64,000 nucleotides of DNA from NCBI GenBank assembly GCA_965237725.1, contig OZ250151.1, forward strand, positions 992,001-1,056,000, in the 5' to 3' direction. The stretch is from G965237725 sp965237725 (lineage in GTDB: Bacteria; Pseudomonadota; Gammaproteobacteria; Arenicellales; Poriferihabitantaceae). Position numbers and translations under genes: made by a program. The notes below the pieces were generated by a model. The model made no database searches. It was not told the origin of the DNA and saw nothing but the letters and a program-made list of their open reading frames with translations. Positions 9,107 to 17,754 of the stretch are shown here, one piece after another; positions within the stretch are counted from its first letter, which is position 1; every line of letters begins with the position of its first letter.

Positions 9107-10036
9107 CTACCTCAACCAAGGGCTTAAATCCTGACCAATCAATTGTTCGAGATTCAGGATGTCTTGTCGATAAATCTTTATTAGTTTTGAGCGTATTTCC
9201 GGATTCATTTCTTCCGCTGGCTTGCGATTGGGAACCTTGATCATGTTTGCCCATAGCGAAATCGTATTTTTTGGCAATACCGGCCGTAAAACTTTTTTTA
9301 TACAATTTTTAAATCTTGAACGGCTATATATGAAACGATTTAAAACTTCAATTTTTGCTTCCGCACGAGTGTTCAATTTTTTGCTGGTATCAATATTTAC
9401 ATTGGGATCAACATTAAGAAATTCAAATATTTCTTTTAGAATCAATTCGTTGTTGTCCTTCCAGTTGTCGTATAAAATAATTTTGAATTGGTCTTTAGCG
9501 AATGTATCAAAATAATTTTTAATTTTGTTATAGTAAAAACCAGCTAATGTATAATCAAATTCAGAATCACCGTAATCTGCTTCAAAGATCAATCGAACCG
9601 AAATAGCCTGTTCGAAATCCACATGGGGTTCAATTCCTCTCAATCGCCTGTGTAAAAAATGCGAGTAAGCGCGATCGGCGGGATTACGCAGAATGATAAT
9701 AAATTTACAATCCGGTATAAATTTCTTAATCATTTTTCGTGCATTATCGGAATAAAGATAAAAAGAACCTTCCCCAATTGCAGTCTCAGACGTGGCCCCA
9801 CTAAACAGATCTAAATATGCTGACATCGTGACCGGTTTTGGACTCATCTTGGAAAGGGCGATAGTTAGTTTAAACCCACCGTCCTCTTGATAACCCGAAA
9901 AAAAATCTGGTTCTCTTATATAGTCTGGCGGAGTTTGGGATGCCAAATATATTTCGGGGTGCTGATTCAGATAGCTTTGCAGGGATGTACTACCGGATTT
10001 TGGTACGCCAATGATCAAAAAATTTGGAAGGGGCAT
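9107..10036 (-). CDS. PAPS-dependent sulfotransferase
   Basis: 309 residues. The 5'-phosphosulfate loop is near the N-terminus (IIGVPKSGSTSLQSYL, residues 8-23) and the 3'-phosphate motif is ILRNPADRAYSHF near residue 120. Both are diagnostic of sulfotransferases that move sulfate from PAPS to a hydroxyl. The acceptor could be a sugar, lipid or peptide. It lies in the middle of the PqqD/kinase operon, 13 bases after the first glycosyltransferase. The reading frame is notably AT-rich compared with flanking housekeeping genes, which suggests horizontal acquisition of the locus. Confidence 0.88.
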   Translation of the reverse strand: MPLPNFLIIGVPKSGSTSLQSYLNQHPEIYLASQTPPDYIREPDFFSGYQEDGGFKLTIALSKMSPKPVTMSAYLDLFSGATSETAIGEGSFYLYSDNARKMIKKFIPDCKFIIILRNPADRAYSHFLHRRLRGIEPHVDFEQAISVRLIFEADYGDSEFDYTLAGFYYNKIKNYFDTFAKDQFKIILYDNWKDNNELILKEIFEFLNVDPNVNIDTSKKLNTRAEAKIEVLNRFIYSRSRFKNCIKKVLRPVLPKNTISLWANMIKVPNRKPAEEMNPEIRSKLIKIYRQDILNLEQLIGQDLSPWLR

Positions 10037-10049
10037 AATTAATATTTAA

Positions 10050-10781
10050 TCATTCTGATTTTACGTTTTTTACAGCGATAGAATTTCTCAGTATCTCAAA
10101 ACGAAGCTTAAAATTCGCTTCGCTTTGCCCTCGAGCCAAATTATTATCGTGGAGTCTTCTGTAGCAGAGCAATTCAGGGCATTCAACGACCTTCAGTCCA
10201 TTTGAAAGCGCCTGGGCAACCCATTGCATATCTGATCCAAGTGGATAAGCGGGATTGAATTCACCATACTTTTCAAATGTAGAGGCGTGAATCAGTGAAA
10301 CCCCCATCATATTTGATTGTACCGGCTCGCTATGAAATTTAAATTCATGGTGTTGTTGTTGTGGGATTTCGGGGCTTATGAATTGGGCGATTTTCCCGGA
10401 TATCAGCTCGGCACCAGGATATTTATCAAAAATGTCCATTTGCAGCTCCAGCTTGCGATCTACCCATATGTCATCAGCATCAATGAAGGCGATTAAATCA
10501 CCGTTGGCCATGGTAATCAGTTTATTCCTGGTGGCAGCAAGTCCCCGATTTTTCTGATCATGCCAAGCCAGATTTTCAAAGTTCTCAGCCTGTTGTTCAC
10601 AAAACTCACTGATTATGACGCTGGAATTATCGTTTGAACCATCATTTACAATGATGATTTCCATTGGACGATAATTTTGTCTAATCACGCTATCCAGTGC
10701 CTGGCGCAAATAATTCCCGGCGTTGAACACCGGAATTAATACGCTGATTAATTTTCTTTTTATATCAGGGCTATTTCGCAA
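10050..10781 (-). CDS. Family 2 glycosyltransferase
   Basis: 243 residues. It has the GT-A signature of family 2: SVLIPVFNAGNYLRQAL, EIIIVNDGSNDNS and the metal-binding FIDADDIW. It probably transfers a sugar from a nucleotide donor, in the cytoplasm. The only in-frame start is a TTG at 10781 that overlaps the end of the upstream glycosyltransferase by 11 bases, implying translational coupling. It is a diverged paralogue of that neighbour, with the same CYRRLHDNNL type C-terminal motif (YRRIHGNNL in the neighbour). Confidence 0.85.
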   Translation of the reverse strand: MRNSPDIKRKLISVLIPVFNAGNYLRQALDSVIRQNYRPMEIIIVNDGSNDNSSVIISEFCEQQAENFENLAWHDQKNRGLAATRNKLITMANGDLIAFIDADDIWVDRKLELQMDIFDKYPGAELISGKIAQFISPEIPQQQHHEFKFHSEPVQSNMMGVSLIHASTFEKYGEFNPAYPLGSDMQWVAQALSNGLKVVECPELLCYRRLHDNNLARGQSEANFKLRFEILRNSIAVKNVKSE

Positions 10782-11475
10782 TTTTCTGTCTATCGATGGA
10801 CGATTTTAAAACAGCAAACAGAGTCTTGTTTTCTTCGCCTACTCTGTTCGACAAATTATTGCCATGAATACGACGATAAAGTAAGACCTGGTTAATTTCC
10901 CCACTATACAGCCCGTGATCTTTTGCGCGAAAAATCCAGTCTGTGGCGTCGCCGTTTCTATAGCTGGGATTAAACTCACCGACGATTTTAAACGCCGCCT
11001 TGTGGAACATCATACTGCCCGAACAATAGGCAATGTGATCTGACTGGAATGCCTGTTTCCTGGTCCAGTTTGGCGCTTCGGCTCCATTCTCAAAGCAAAA
11101 TGTTTCTGCGGTGAAACTAAATAAAATTTCCGGATTTTCCTGGTGAAAGGCTAACTGGATACTAATTTTTTGATTCGACCATCTGTCATCTGCATCGAGA
11201 AAACAAATAAATTCACCCTCAGCTACTGCCAGACCTGAGTTTTTGGCGCCGGGGTGACCTTGATTGGTTTTGTGGGAAACCAAAGTGAGATTATCAAACG
11301 AATTAATAATATCTTCGGTTTTGTCCGTGGAGCCATCATTAACCACCACCAGCTGGATATTTTCAAAATCCTGGTCTCGGACGCTTTGAATTGCCTCAGC
11401 AAGAAACCTTTCTCCATTGTATACACATATGATTACCGATACTTTAAGTGGGCTAGTAACTTTACTCATGTGCAT
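10771..11475 (-). CDS. Family 2 glycosyltransferase
   Basis: 234 residues with family 2 motifs SVIICVYNGERFLAEAI, LVVVNDGSTDKTED and CFLDADDRW (D-x-D metal site). It is likely to act on the same acceptor as its paralogue immediately downstream. The ATG at 11475 overlaps the last codons of the HPr-kinase-like gene by 10 bases; a second ATG two codons on is equally possible. The tight overlap puts it firmly in the PqqD-led operon. Confidence 0.85.
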   Translation of the reverse strand: MHMSKVTSPLKVSVIICVYNGERFLAEAIQSVRDQDFENIQLVVVNDGSTDKTEDIINSFDNLTLVSHKTNQGHPGAKNSGLAVAEGEFICFLDADDRWSNQKISIQLAFHQENPEILFSFTAETFCFENGAEAPNWTRKQAFQSDHIAYCSGSMMFHKAAFKIVGEFNPSYRNGDATDWIFRAKDHGLYSGEINQVLLYRRIHGNNLSNRVGEENKTLFAVLKSSIDRQKIAK

Positions 11476-12596
11476 TTGGACAACAAATTGGAGATTATAT
11501 CTGGTATTTCATCAATCGGTGTTTGCGCTTTAAGGCGGTAACAAGGCAATCGCCTAATAATCTGACCCATGCGCTTTAACGAAACTTGTTTATTACCCGG
11601 GACCTGAAATAGGCTGGTTGGTGCGAGAGCGGTCAATGCCTGCAAGGATGAAATTTTTAACAGAGGGCTATTATCCGAATTGTAATTATCAGTAGGGTTT
11701 TCCTGGAAATGGCCTGGCACAATTACGGCTTTTACGGGAAACTGACGCATAAACTTGTCAGGAAAAAGGTCATACAGCCGAACCAGGGATTTATCCTCCT
11801 GCTTGGATATTGCACTTTTATATTCGGGTTTGAGGAGCTGCAATTTCCTCAGGCTATTGTCATCCAGATTTGCGCTATTGTATAAGCTATGGGCAATGGG
11901 TATTTCTGAGGATGAAATTGCCAGATTTTCATCGCCAGCAAATCTTAGAGACGAATTTATACAGCCAACCGCGGTTGTGGATTTCCCGGCACCACTTTGA
12001 CCCGTAATAATAACGCCGTTATCTTCGAATCCCACTCCGGCACAATGAACAATCTGGAATTGATCGCGATTCAGAATCCATTGAAATATTGATCGCAATG
12101 GTCGACCATCGGGTGGGTGTAAACTATCAGAATCAGGGATCCAGAATATCGACCTTCGCGCTATACTGGATGTCATACACAAGTGTTTTCGGACGACCTG
12201 ATAAGACATGTAAATGTCTTTATTCTCAAAATAGATGGTTTCACCATCGTGGGCCCCCAGTTTTTTTGAAGCCTCACCACTAACTGGTCGATTCACACTA
12301 TCGTTGGTAATCCATGATAAATGTGGCAATGCAATTCCACTCGAGCGGCTATCGCATATGGTAATACGGCAATCCGGGACAGTATCCTGGTGACACAGGA
12401 TATGCCGAAGAAATGGAACTATTGGATCAATGAGATCAAGCGTAGAAAATTCGAGCACAACAACCCGATTTGCCAGTCTGATTTTAAATGTCTTTCCTGT
12501 ATTTGCGGATAACGCGTTATCTGCAAATTGATTAATTAATTTAAAACTATGGGCAATGGTGTGATTATTATAGGGATTACAACTAACCATCAACAT
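11466..12596 (-). CDS. HPr-kinase-like protein (HprK-related kinase)
   Basis: 376 residues from the ATG at 12596, which overlaps the end of the PqqD-type gene; a second ATG at 12590 is possible. A clear P-loop, ITGQSGAGKSTTA, is at about residues 197-209, preceded by the HCAGVGF segment and followed by FAGDENLAI. This is the arrangement of HPr kinase/phosphorylase relatives. It lacks the normal HprK N-terminal domain and is not next to a PTS gene. HprK relatives that travel with PqqD proteins and nucleotidyltransferases are known from peptide-modification loci, where some phosphorylate a lasso-peptide terminus. Phosphorylation of a peptide or small molecule is the best inference. Confidence 0.75.
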   Translation of the reverse strand: MLMVSCNPYNNHTIAHSFKLINQFADNALSANTGKTFKIRLANRVVVLEFSTLDLIDPIVPFLRHILCHQDTVPDCRITICDSRSSGIALPHLSWITNDSVNRPVSGEASKKLGAHDGETIYFENKDIYMSYQVVRKHLCMTSSIARRSIFWIPDSDSLHPPDGRPLRSIFQWILNRDQFQIVHCAGVGFEDNGVIITGQSGAGKSTTAVGCINSSLRFAGDENLAISSSEIPIAHSLYNSANLDDNSLRKLQLLKPEYKSAISKQEDKSLVRLYDLFPDKFMRQFPVKAVIVPGHFQENPTDNYNSDNSPLLKISSLQALTALAPTSLFQVPGNKQVSLKRMGQIIRRLPCYRLKAQTPIDEIPDIISNLLSKCT

Positions 12597-13041
12597 TTTG
12601 CGATTTATACAATGGCAAGCCCTGATCATCTACTTCGTGGATTGGATCAACCAGCAAAAAATCCTGCATATCTGTAAAAACATTTAATTCGGGTTTTGTA
12701 TAGTCGCTCCTGTCTGCGAGCTTAAGTGCAATCTGGTCAATTTGTTGTTCTATTTCATCGACACTTTCACAATCATTATCCTCAATTAGTATTAATTCCT
12801 GCTCCTGCAACTGGGCTATAAATAATTCAATATCAGAATGCAGTTGGGAATCGCTCACTTGATATTTACAAATCAGGCTTTCTTTTAAGCTTTCAATGGA
12901 TGTGGATTTGCAAACTTCAATCCAGATCATCGCTCCGACTTCTGTTAGATTATAATAATTTCCATTTCCCAGATGAATGATAATGATGTCCCCATCAACC
13001 TGATCGTAAATTGCATTTGCTGGATTTATACTGATTTGCAT
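12583..13041 (-). CDS. PqqD-family peptide-binding protein with leader-like tail
   Basis: 152 residues from the ATG at 13041; a TTG nine codons earlier (13068) is the alternative. Residues 1-90 match the PqqD/RRE winged-helix fold (NGNYYNLTEVGAMIW, then a helical second half ending in LQEQELI). PqqD-like domains bind the leader of a ribosomally made peptide and present it to modifying enzymes. After an acidic linker comes a tail of about 44 residues (109-152) with YTKPEL and TDMQDFLLVDPIHEVDD. The Y-x-x-P-x-L pattern is the recognition motif of lasso-type leaders. The tail could therefore be a fused substrate or a self-binding segment. This is the first gene of the operon. Confidence 0.7.
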   Translation of the reverse strand: MQISINPANAIYDQVDGDIIIIHLGNGNYYNLTEVGAMIWIEVCKSTSIESLKESLICKYQVSDSQLHSDIELFIAQLQEQELILIEDNDCESVDEIEQQIDQIALKLADRSDYTKPELNVFTDMQDFLLVDPIHEVDDQGLPLYKSQNVDG

Positions 13042-13138
13042 GGCACTATGATTTTCTAAATTCGACAAATTGTTGCATAACCCGGGAGCAGGCGGAAATG
13101 CCGAACACCGTTCAATAAACCCAAATAATATACACTAA

Positions 13139-13912
13139 ATGGGATTTCATAGCATTAATCAGGTTCTGAAACGCTGGTTTGGTAATAACGCTTTTGTGCG
13201 ACACTTGCCATTTATTAAATACTCTCATGTATTAAATCAGCTCGATGCAATAGTTGTGCCTGATTTGAACCTTGCATTTATCCCCAATCCAAAGGCAGCA
13301 AATCGTTCAATAAAGTTGGCCATCGCTAGAAAACTCAATCCCAACTACCATGGCAATCCACATCGCATTAACTGGGCAACCATACCAAAAAACAAACTAC
13401 GTGGAACCGAGTATTTCAAATTTGGTATTGTTCGCAATCCTCTGCAACGGCTGCAATCCTGCTATATCCAAAAAATTGTGGTCAATGCAAGGGCAGCCAG
13501 CACTGAAGATCTGTTTTGGAGATACGGCAATACATTTCATGCCGATATGAGTTTTGAAGAATTTGTGATCGCAGTTTCAAAAATTCCAGACTGGTATTCA
13601 GAAATACACTTTCGATCTCAACATCGATTTTTCTACAATAAAAATAATCTCGCAGTAGATTTCATCGGACGATTTGAAGATCTGGAAAATGACTGGAATG
13701 TGATAAACCAAACCTGCGACCTTGGTCCCCTTCCCCATTTAAACCAGGCAAACGGAAAATTCTGTACCACACGATTTACCTACGAAACCGCGCAGCTTGC
13801 CTGCCAACGATATACCAGGGATATTGATCTATTCGGATATCAGAATGAGGTGGACCAGTTACTAAATCAACTCAGGATTCAAGTGATTTGTGGGTCGGAT
13901 GAACGGGTTTAA
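13139..13912 (+). CDS. Family 2 type sulfotransferase
   Basis: 257 residues. It has the short, eukaryote-like sulfotransferase layout: FIPNPKAANRSIKLAI as the 5'-phosphosulfate loop near residue 50, and FGIVRNPLQRLQSCYIQKI as the 3'-phosphate site near residue 105. Such enzymes usually sulfate carbohydrates. It is divergent from the PqqD-type gene with 97 bases between them and so probably shares its control region. Its 3' end overlaps the EamA gene on the other strand by 41 bases. It belongs to a different branch from the sulfotransferase at 9107-10036, and resembles the decayed gene at 28248-28985. Confidence 0.75.
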   Translation: MGFHSINQVLKRWFGNNAFVRHLPFIKYSHVLNQLDAIVVPDLNLAFIPNPKAANRSIKLAIARKLNPNYHGNPHRINWATIPKNKLRGTEYFKFGIVRNPLQRLQSCYIQKIVVNARAASTEDLFWRYGNTFHADMSFEEFVIAVSKIPDWYSEIHFRSQHRFFYNKNNLAVDFIGRFEDLENDWNVINQTCDLGPLPHLNQANGKFCTTRFTYETAQLACQRYTRDIDLFGYQNEVDQLLNQLRIQVICGSDERV

Positions 13913-14822
13913 CAATTTTGGTATTTTTCCCACGCTCTGATAGCCAGATACCGCTAATAACCAGGAAAAGTGCAACACCGTGGTAAACCCTGAATGGCTC
14001 GCTCAAAATTGATACCGCCAGAATTGCCGCGAAAATCGGCACCAGATTTACAAAAATGCCTGCACGACCTGGTCCGATTATTGCAACTCCTTGAATAAAA
14101 GCGATTTGAGCGATGAAAGAAGGCAACAAGGTTACCAGTACAACGATTATCCAACCTTCGGTTGTGGGCCACTGCAGGCTATCCAAGGCATATTCAGTTA
14201 AGCTCATCGGTAGGGAAGTCACAAATGCGGCGAATGCGATGATGGTAAAAAGGCTCAGTGACGATACGCCAGAGTAACGCTTCAATCCAATGGCATAGCC
14301 TGCATATAATAGACAGGCAATAATCATGAAATAATCACCCTGTTGAATATTTAATGCAGCGAGCTTCTCCAGACTTCCCCCCGAGGCCACAATACACACA
14401 CCAACAATAGTTACCGCCACACCGATAATCTGTAATTTTGAAACCGGCGTCCGATAGATCGAAAACATTCCGATTAATACAAAAACCGGAATGGATCCCT
14501 GAATGATGCCGATGTTTAACGCAGTGGTCGTGTAGGCGGCGACGTAAAACAAAGCATTGAATGTGGCAAAGCCCAGCGCACCCATTAAAAACAAGGGAAC
14601 GAGATGCATGCGCAAATAAGGCCAATCGCGAATTAACACCTTGCGCGCAAAAACTACCAGCAACATGACCGCGCCAAACCATCGCAATGAGACCAGCAAC
14701 ATCGGTGAGACATTATCTACAGCGAGCTTACCGAAAATAGAGTTTGCTCCCCAACACAGCGAAGTCACGGAAAGCAACAATATTGCTTTGGGAGCCGAAT
14801 CATTGGCGAAAAAGTTTTTCAA
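13872..14822 (-). CDS. EamA/DMT-family transporter
   Basis: 316 residues with ten hydrophobic helices in two EamA repeats; the repeat starts are LSVTSLCWGANSIFGKLA and YFMIIACLLYAGYAIGL. These inner-membrane proteins commonly export metabolites or amino acids. The C-terminus overlaps the convergent sulfotransferase gene by 41 bases. It may be an exporter for the product of the modification locus or may be unrelated; orientation does not decide this. Confidence 0.85.
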   Translation of the reverse strand: MKNFFANDSAPKAILLLSVTSLCWGANSIFGKLAVDNVSPMLLVSLRWFGAVMLLVVFARKVLIRDWPYLRMHLVPLFLMGALGFATFNALFYVAAYTTTALNIGIIQGSIPVFVLIGMFSIYRTPVSKLQIIGVAVTIVGVCIVASGGSLEKLAALNIQQGDYFMIIACLLYAGYAIGLKRYSGVSSLSLFTIIAFAAFVTSLPMSLTEYALDSLQWPTTEGWIIVVLVTLLPSFIAQIAFIQGVAIIGPGRAGIFVNLVPIFAAILAVSILSEPFRVYHGVALFLVISGIWLSERGKNTKIVKPVHPTHKSLES

Positions 14823-14961
14823 AGTGCGCCCCGATCCATAGCCTCAGGATTAAATGATTTGTGGTAAACCCGGAATTCTATAGATTAATTCAGTAGCATG
14901 TTGAATAATTTTTCCCTAATAACTAAATCGGCGATGCCATACGCAAGCTGCTAACTAAATT

Positions 14962-17745
14962 TTAATTACACAACGATTTCATCAGATCGGATATTGTTCG
15001 CATCTCATAACTATCATAAGTCCCGGGATGGTCTTCATAGCGATCTGCAAACCGGAATGGGGTTATGCCATTTTTCATCGGCAACACATAGTTGCCGCCA
15101 ACACCGGTCATGGATGTAATCATAGTTGAGCATCCTTCGATTGCCGCATAAGGAATCAACCACATCGCCATGTTGTATCGAGCTTCACCCCCTTCGGGAT
15201 AAAAATAAAAACTCCGCAAGCCAGTGTCCGGACCCACATCGAGCATGGCATCCACCACATTTTTACTCAATAACTGTATACCTTCATGGGCGCCACCATT
15301 GCGTAATAGCTGGACGATTTTTGCAATATCGTCAATCGTGGGAAACATTTGATAACCCAATTGGGGTATACGATTTTCTTTTTTCCGGTCAGCAGTGTGC
15401 ATCACCGGTAGGTACTGAATACCAATAGGCTGGTAAACTTCCGAAACCATCATATCCCATAACATCGCATTACCACCTTCCCTGGACTTTAAAAACCGAT
15501 CCATGGCAAAACTTAATAAAAATGTATCTGTTGTACGGTACCGCAAAATTTTTCCAGGACCCCATTTATATTTATTGTACTTTCCAATCTGGCGAATTTT
15601 GTCCAGGGCATTTTCTTCGACAAAAACGCGACTCGCCGCCGGAGAGTTATCACCATCGACATAAAAATCAACTTCTTCGGGAAAAATATCTCCAATACCT
15701 GTACCCATGTTTATGGCATGACTAAAGGTTACTTCTTCCCAGCCATCATGGCTCGCGGGAATATCAACGTAGTCCACAATCTTCGCGTCTAAAACTTGGT
15801 CTCCGTATTTTTCGGCAAGCCGTGACAATGTCACTGCGGCGCCAAGGGTTTTTGAAACGGAGAAAACCGTATGACGAATATTTTCACAATAAGGAAAATC
15901 ACCGAATCGGGTCTGACACGGTTTCTGGTAAATTACGCCATCGATAATCATACCGCTACTGGTGATGTTTCCCTGGCTGTATTTTCCGTCAAAGTAATTC
16001 AACACCGCTTCATCTACCCATCGAAATAATTTCGACCAGGGTTTTCTGGGTATGTTGGTCGACGCATAATGATGGTATTCATCGATGACCTTATCCGCGT
16101 CCTTGGAAATGGTGTCGCTAAATTTCGTCTTAGCCTGCCCCCATGATGTAAATTTGACCCGGGATCGCAGGGCAGATTCCTGGGTAATCTGGTAACGCAA
16201 ATTGGAAACGGAATCACCATCGTAAACAAACATGGCGATGCCATAATGGCTGTCACCGCCGATCCTGCCAACCAGACTAAATGGAAATGATGCTCTGGAG
16301 TAATTACCATCATCACCTTCAGACCAGACTCGACCAGGACCCACCAGAATTTCCCAGTCTGAGTCTTCAGTTTCAAGAAACCCTGTTTTCACTGGAATGA
16401 GCTGATTGCCATCACCGACAAATTCCAGATTAATTTCCGGAATGCTGCCAAATCCATACCTGGGCTCACCACCGGCACGACGACCAATTAATTCGGTTTC
16501 TTCAATTCTCAATCTGCCACTAAAATCATGCTGAGCGGGTAAAACATCTCCAAGGGCCATAAAATTATCATTGTGGACGGCGCCTGGGGGTAAAAACTTC
16601 GCATCCAGCAATTCCTCAACGGTTGCATATTCGCGGGAACTGTATTTGCTTGGAGGGCTGACATCAACCTGCTGCCACGAATCCGTCTCGGGCACAGACT
16701 TCGGAACCCAAGTCGTCAGATAAATGATTAATCCAGCAACGATTACAATGGGCGCGTATTTGAATCCTCGAATCACCTGCCCCGGGTGCAGCAGATGCAT
16801 TTTTTGTTTGGAAATTAATTTTGGATTCGATGCGATGGCAATAACATCAGCAATCATAATTAACGAAACATAGACGCTAGCCAGAATCACACCACATGCC
16901 TGAATGGACGGCACATCGCGCATATTTATCGAGCCAACAAAATAGGAGCCGATGCCGGGATAGACGAAAATTATTTCCACAATCACAATGCCCGCAATCA
17001 GGTTGGCCAGACCCAATGCCGTGGCATTGGCCACCGCACCGATATTGTTGGGCAAGGCATGGAAAATTAAAATCCGAATGGGAGAAATACCTTTCAGAAT
17101 TGCCATTTCCACATATTCGGAATTCAACGTATTGATCAACGATGCCCTGACAATCCGCATCACTGGCGGAATGGTGACAAACAGCAAGGTAATAACCGGC
17201 AAAGTCCAGGCATGGAGTTTTTCGAATACCGGTGCATCATCATCAACCAATGCCAAACTGGGGAAAACATCAAACTGTACCGCGAGAATGGTCATAACGA
17301 TGTAGCCAGTCAAAAACTCTGGGATAGACATCATCATGGTATTGGTCACGACAACCGCTCTGTCCTTGTTATTGTAGCGATTCAAAGCCGAGAAAATTCC
17401 CAGTCCAAATGCCACGGGAAATGCGACGGATGCCGCATAGATGGTTAGCCACATAGTGCGTTCCATGCGCACCTCCAGGATGGGTCCCAGGGCATAACCA
17501 GTCCAGGAAATTCCAAAATTTCCCTGGAACATTTCACCCAGCCACAGAACGTAACGGGTTAACAACGGTTGATAGAGGCCGAGCTTCTCCCGGATGACTT
17601 CAGCAGTGGATTGTGAGTAATCCCTGCTGAGTATGGCGGTAGCAAAATCCCCAGGAATTTTGTCGGTAACAAAAAATATCAGAAATGATGTACCAACCAG
17701 ACTGGCAACCCCCAACAACAATCGTCTGCCAATGAGTTTTAGCAC
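14962..17745 (-). CDS. ABC peptide-permease subunit fused to a serine hydrolase
   Basis: 927 residues. Residues 1-310 are a DppB/OppB-type permease, with the cytoplasmic EAA loop EYVEMAILKGISPIRILIFHALPN at about 210-232. An extra hydrophobic segment (about 330-346) would carry the rest to the periplasm. Residues 590-927 form a beta-lactamase/penicillin-binding-like serine hydrolase with S629-V-S-K632 as the S-x-x-K nucleophile motif; about 240 residues between are of unknown fold. No ATPase or binding protein is adjacent. It ends the operon amidase, glutamine-synthetase-like, lipoprotein, fusion (9 bases after the lipoprotein). A periplasmic amide or ester cleavage coupled to uptake is the inference. 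No frameshift is needed to read it through. Confidence 0.8.
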   Translation of the reverse strand: MLKLIGRRLLLGVASLVGTSFLIFFVTDKIPGDFATAILSRDYSQSTAEVIREKLGLYQPLLTRYVLWLGEMFQGNFGISWTGYALGPILEVRMERTMWLTIYAASVAFPVAFGLGIFSALNRYNNKDRAVVVTNTMMMSIPEFLTGYIVMTILAVQFDVFPSLALVDDDAPVFEKLHAWTLPVITLLFVTIPPVMRIVRASLINTLNSEYVEMAILKGISPIRILIFHALPNNIGAVANATALGLANLIAGIVIVEIIFVYPGIGSYFVGSINMRDVPSIQACGVILASVYVSLIMIADVIAIASNPKLISKQKMHLLHPGQVIRGFKYAPIVIVAGLIIYLTTWVPKSVPETDSWQQVDVSPPSKYSSREYATVEELLDAKFLPPGAVHNDNFMALGDVLPAQHDFSGRLRIEETELIGRRAGGEPRYGFGSIPEINLEFVGDGNQLIPVKTGFLETEDSDWEILVGPGRVWSEGDDGNYSRASFPFSLVGRIGGDSHYGIAMFVYDGDSVSNLRYQITQESALRSRVKFTSWGQAKTKFSDTISKDADKVIDEYHHYASTNIPRKPWSKLFRWVDEAVLNYFDGKYSQGNITSSGMIIDGVIYQKPCQTRFGDFPYCENIRHTVFSVSKTLGAAVTLSRLAEKYGDQVLDAKIVDYVDIPASHDGWEEVTFSHAINMGTGIGDIFPEEVDFYVDGDNSPAASRVFVEENALDKIRQIGKYNKYKWGPGKILRYRTTDTFLLSFAMDRFLKSREGGNAMLWDMMVSEVYQPIGIQYLPVMHTADRKKENRIPQLGYQMFPTIDDIAKIVQLLRNGGAHEGIQLLSKNVVDAMLDVGPDTGLRSFYFYPEGGEARYNMAMWLIPYAAIEGCSTMITSMTGVGGNYVLPMKNGITPFRFADRYEDHPGTYDSYEMRTISDLMKSLCN

Positions 17746-17754
17746 ATCAAATTT

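Noticed and set aside
6055..13912. Complete lasso-peptide gene cluster
   Set aside because: No transglutaminase-like protease, asparagine-synthetase-like cyclase or separate precursor gene was found; only the recognition and tailoring parts are present.
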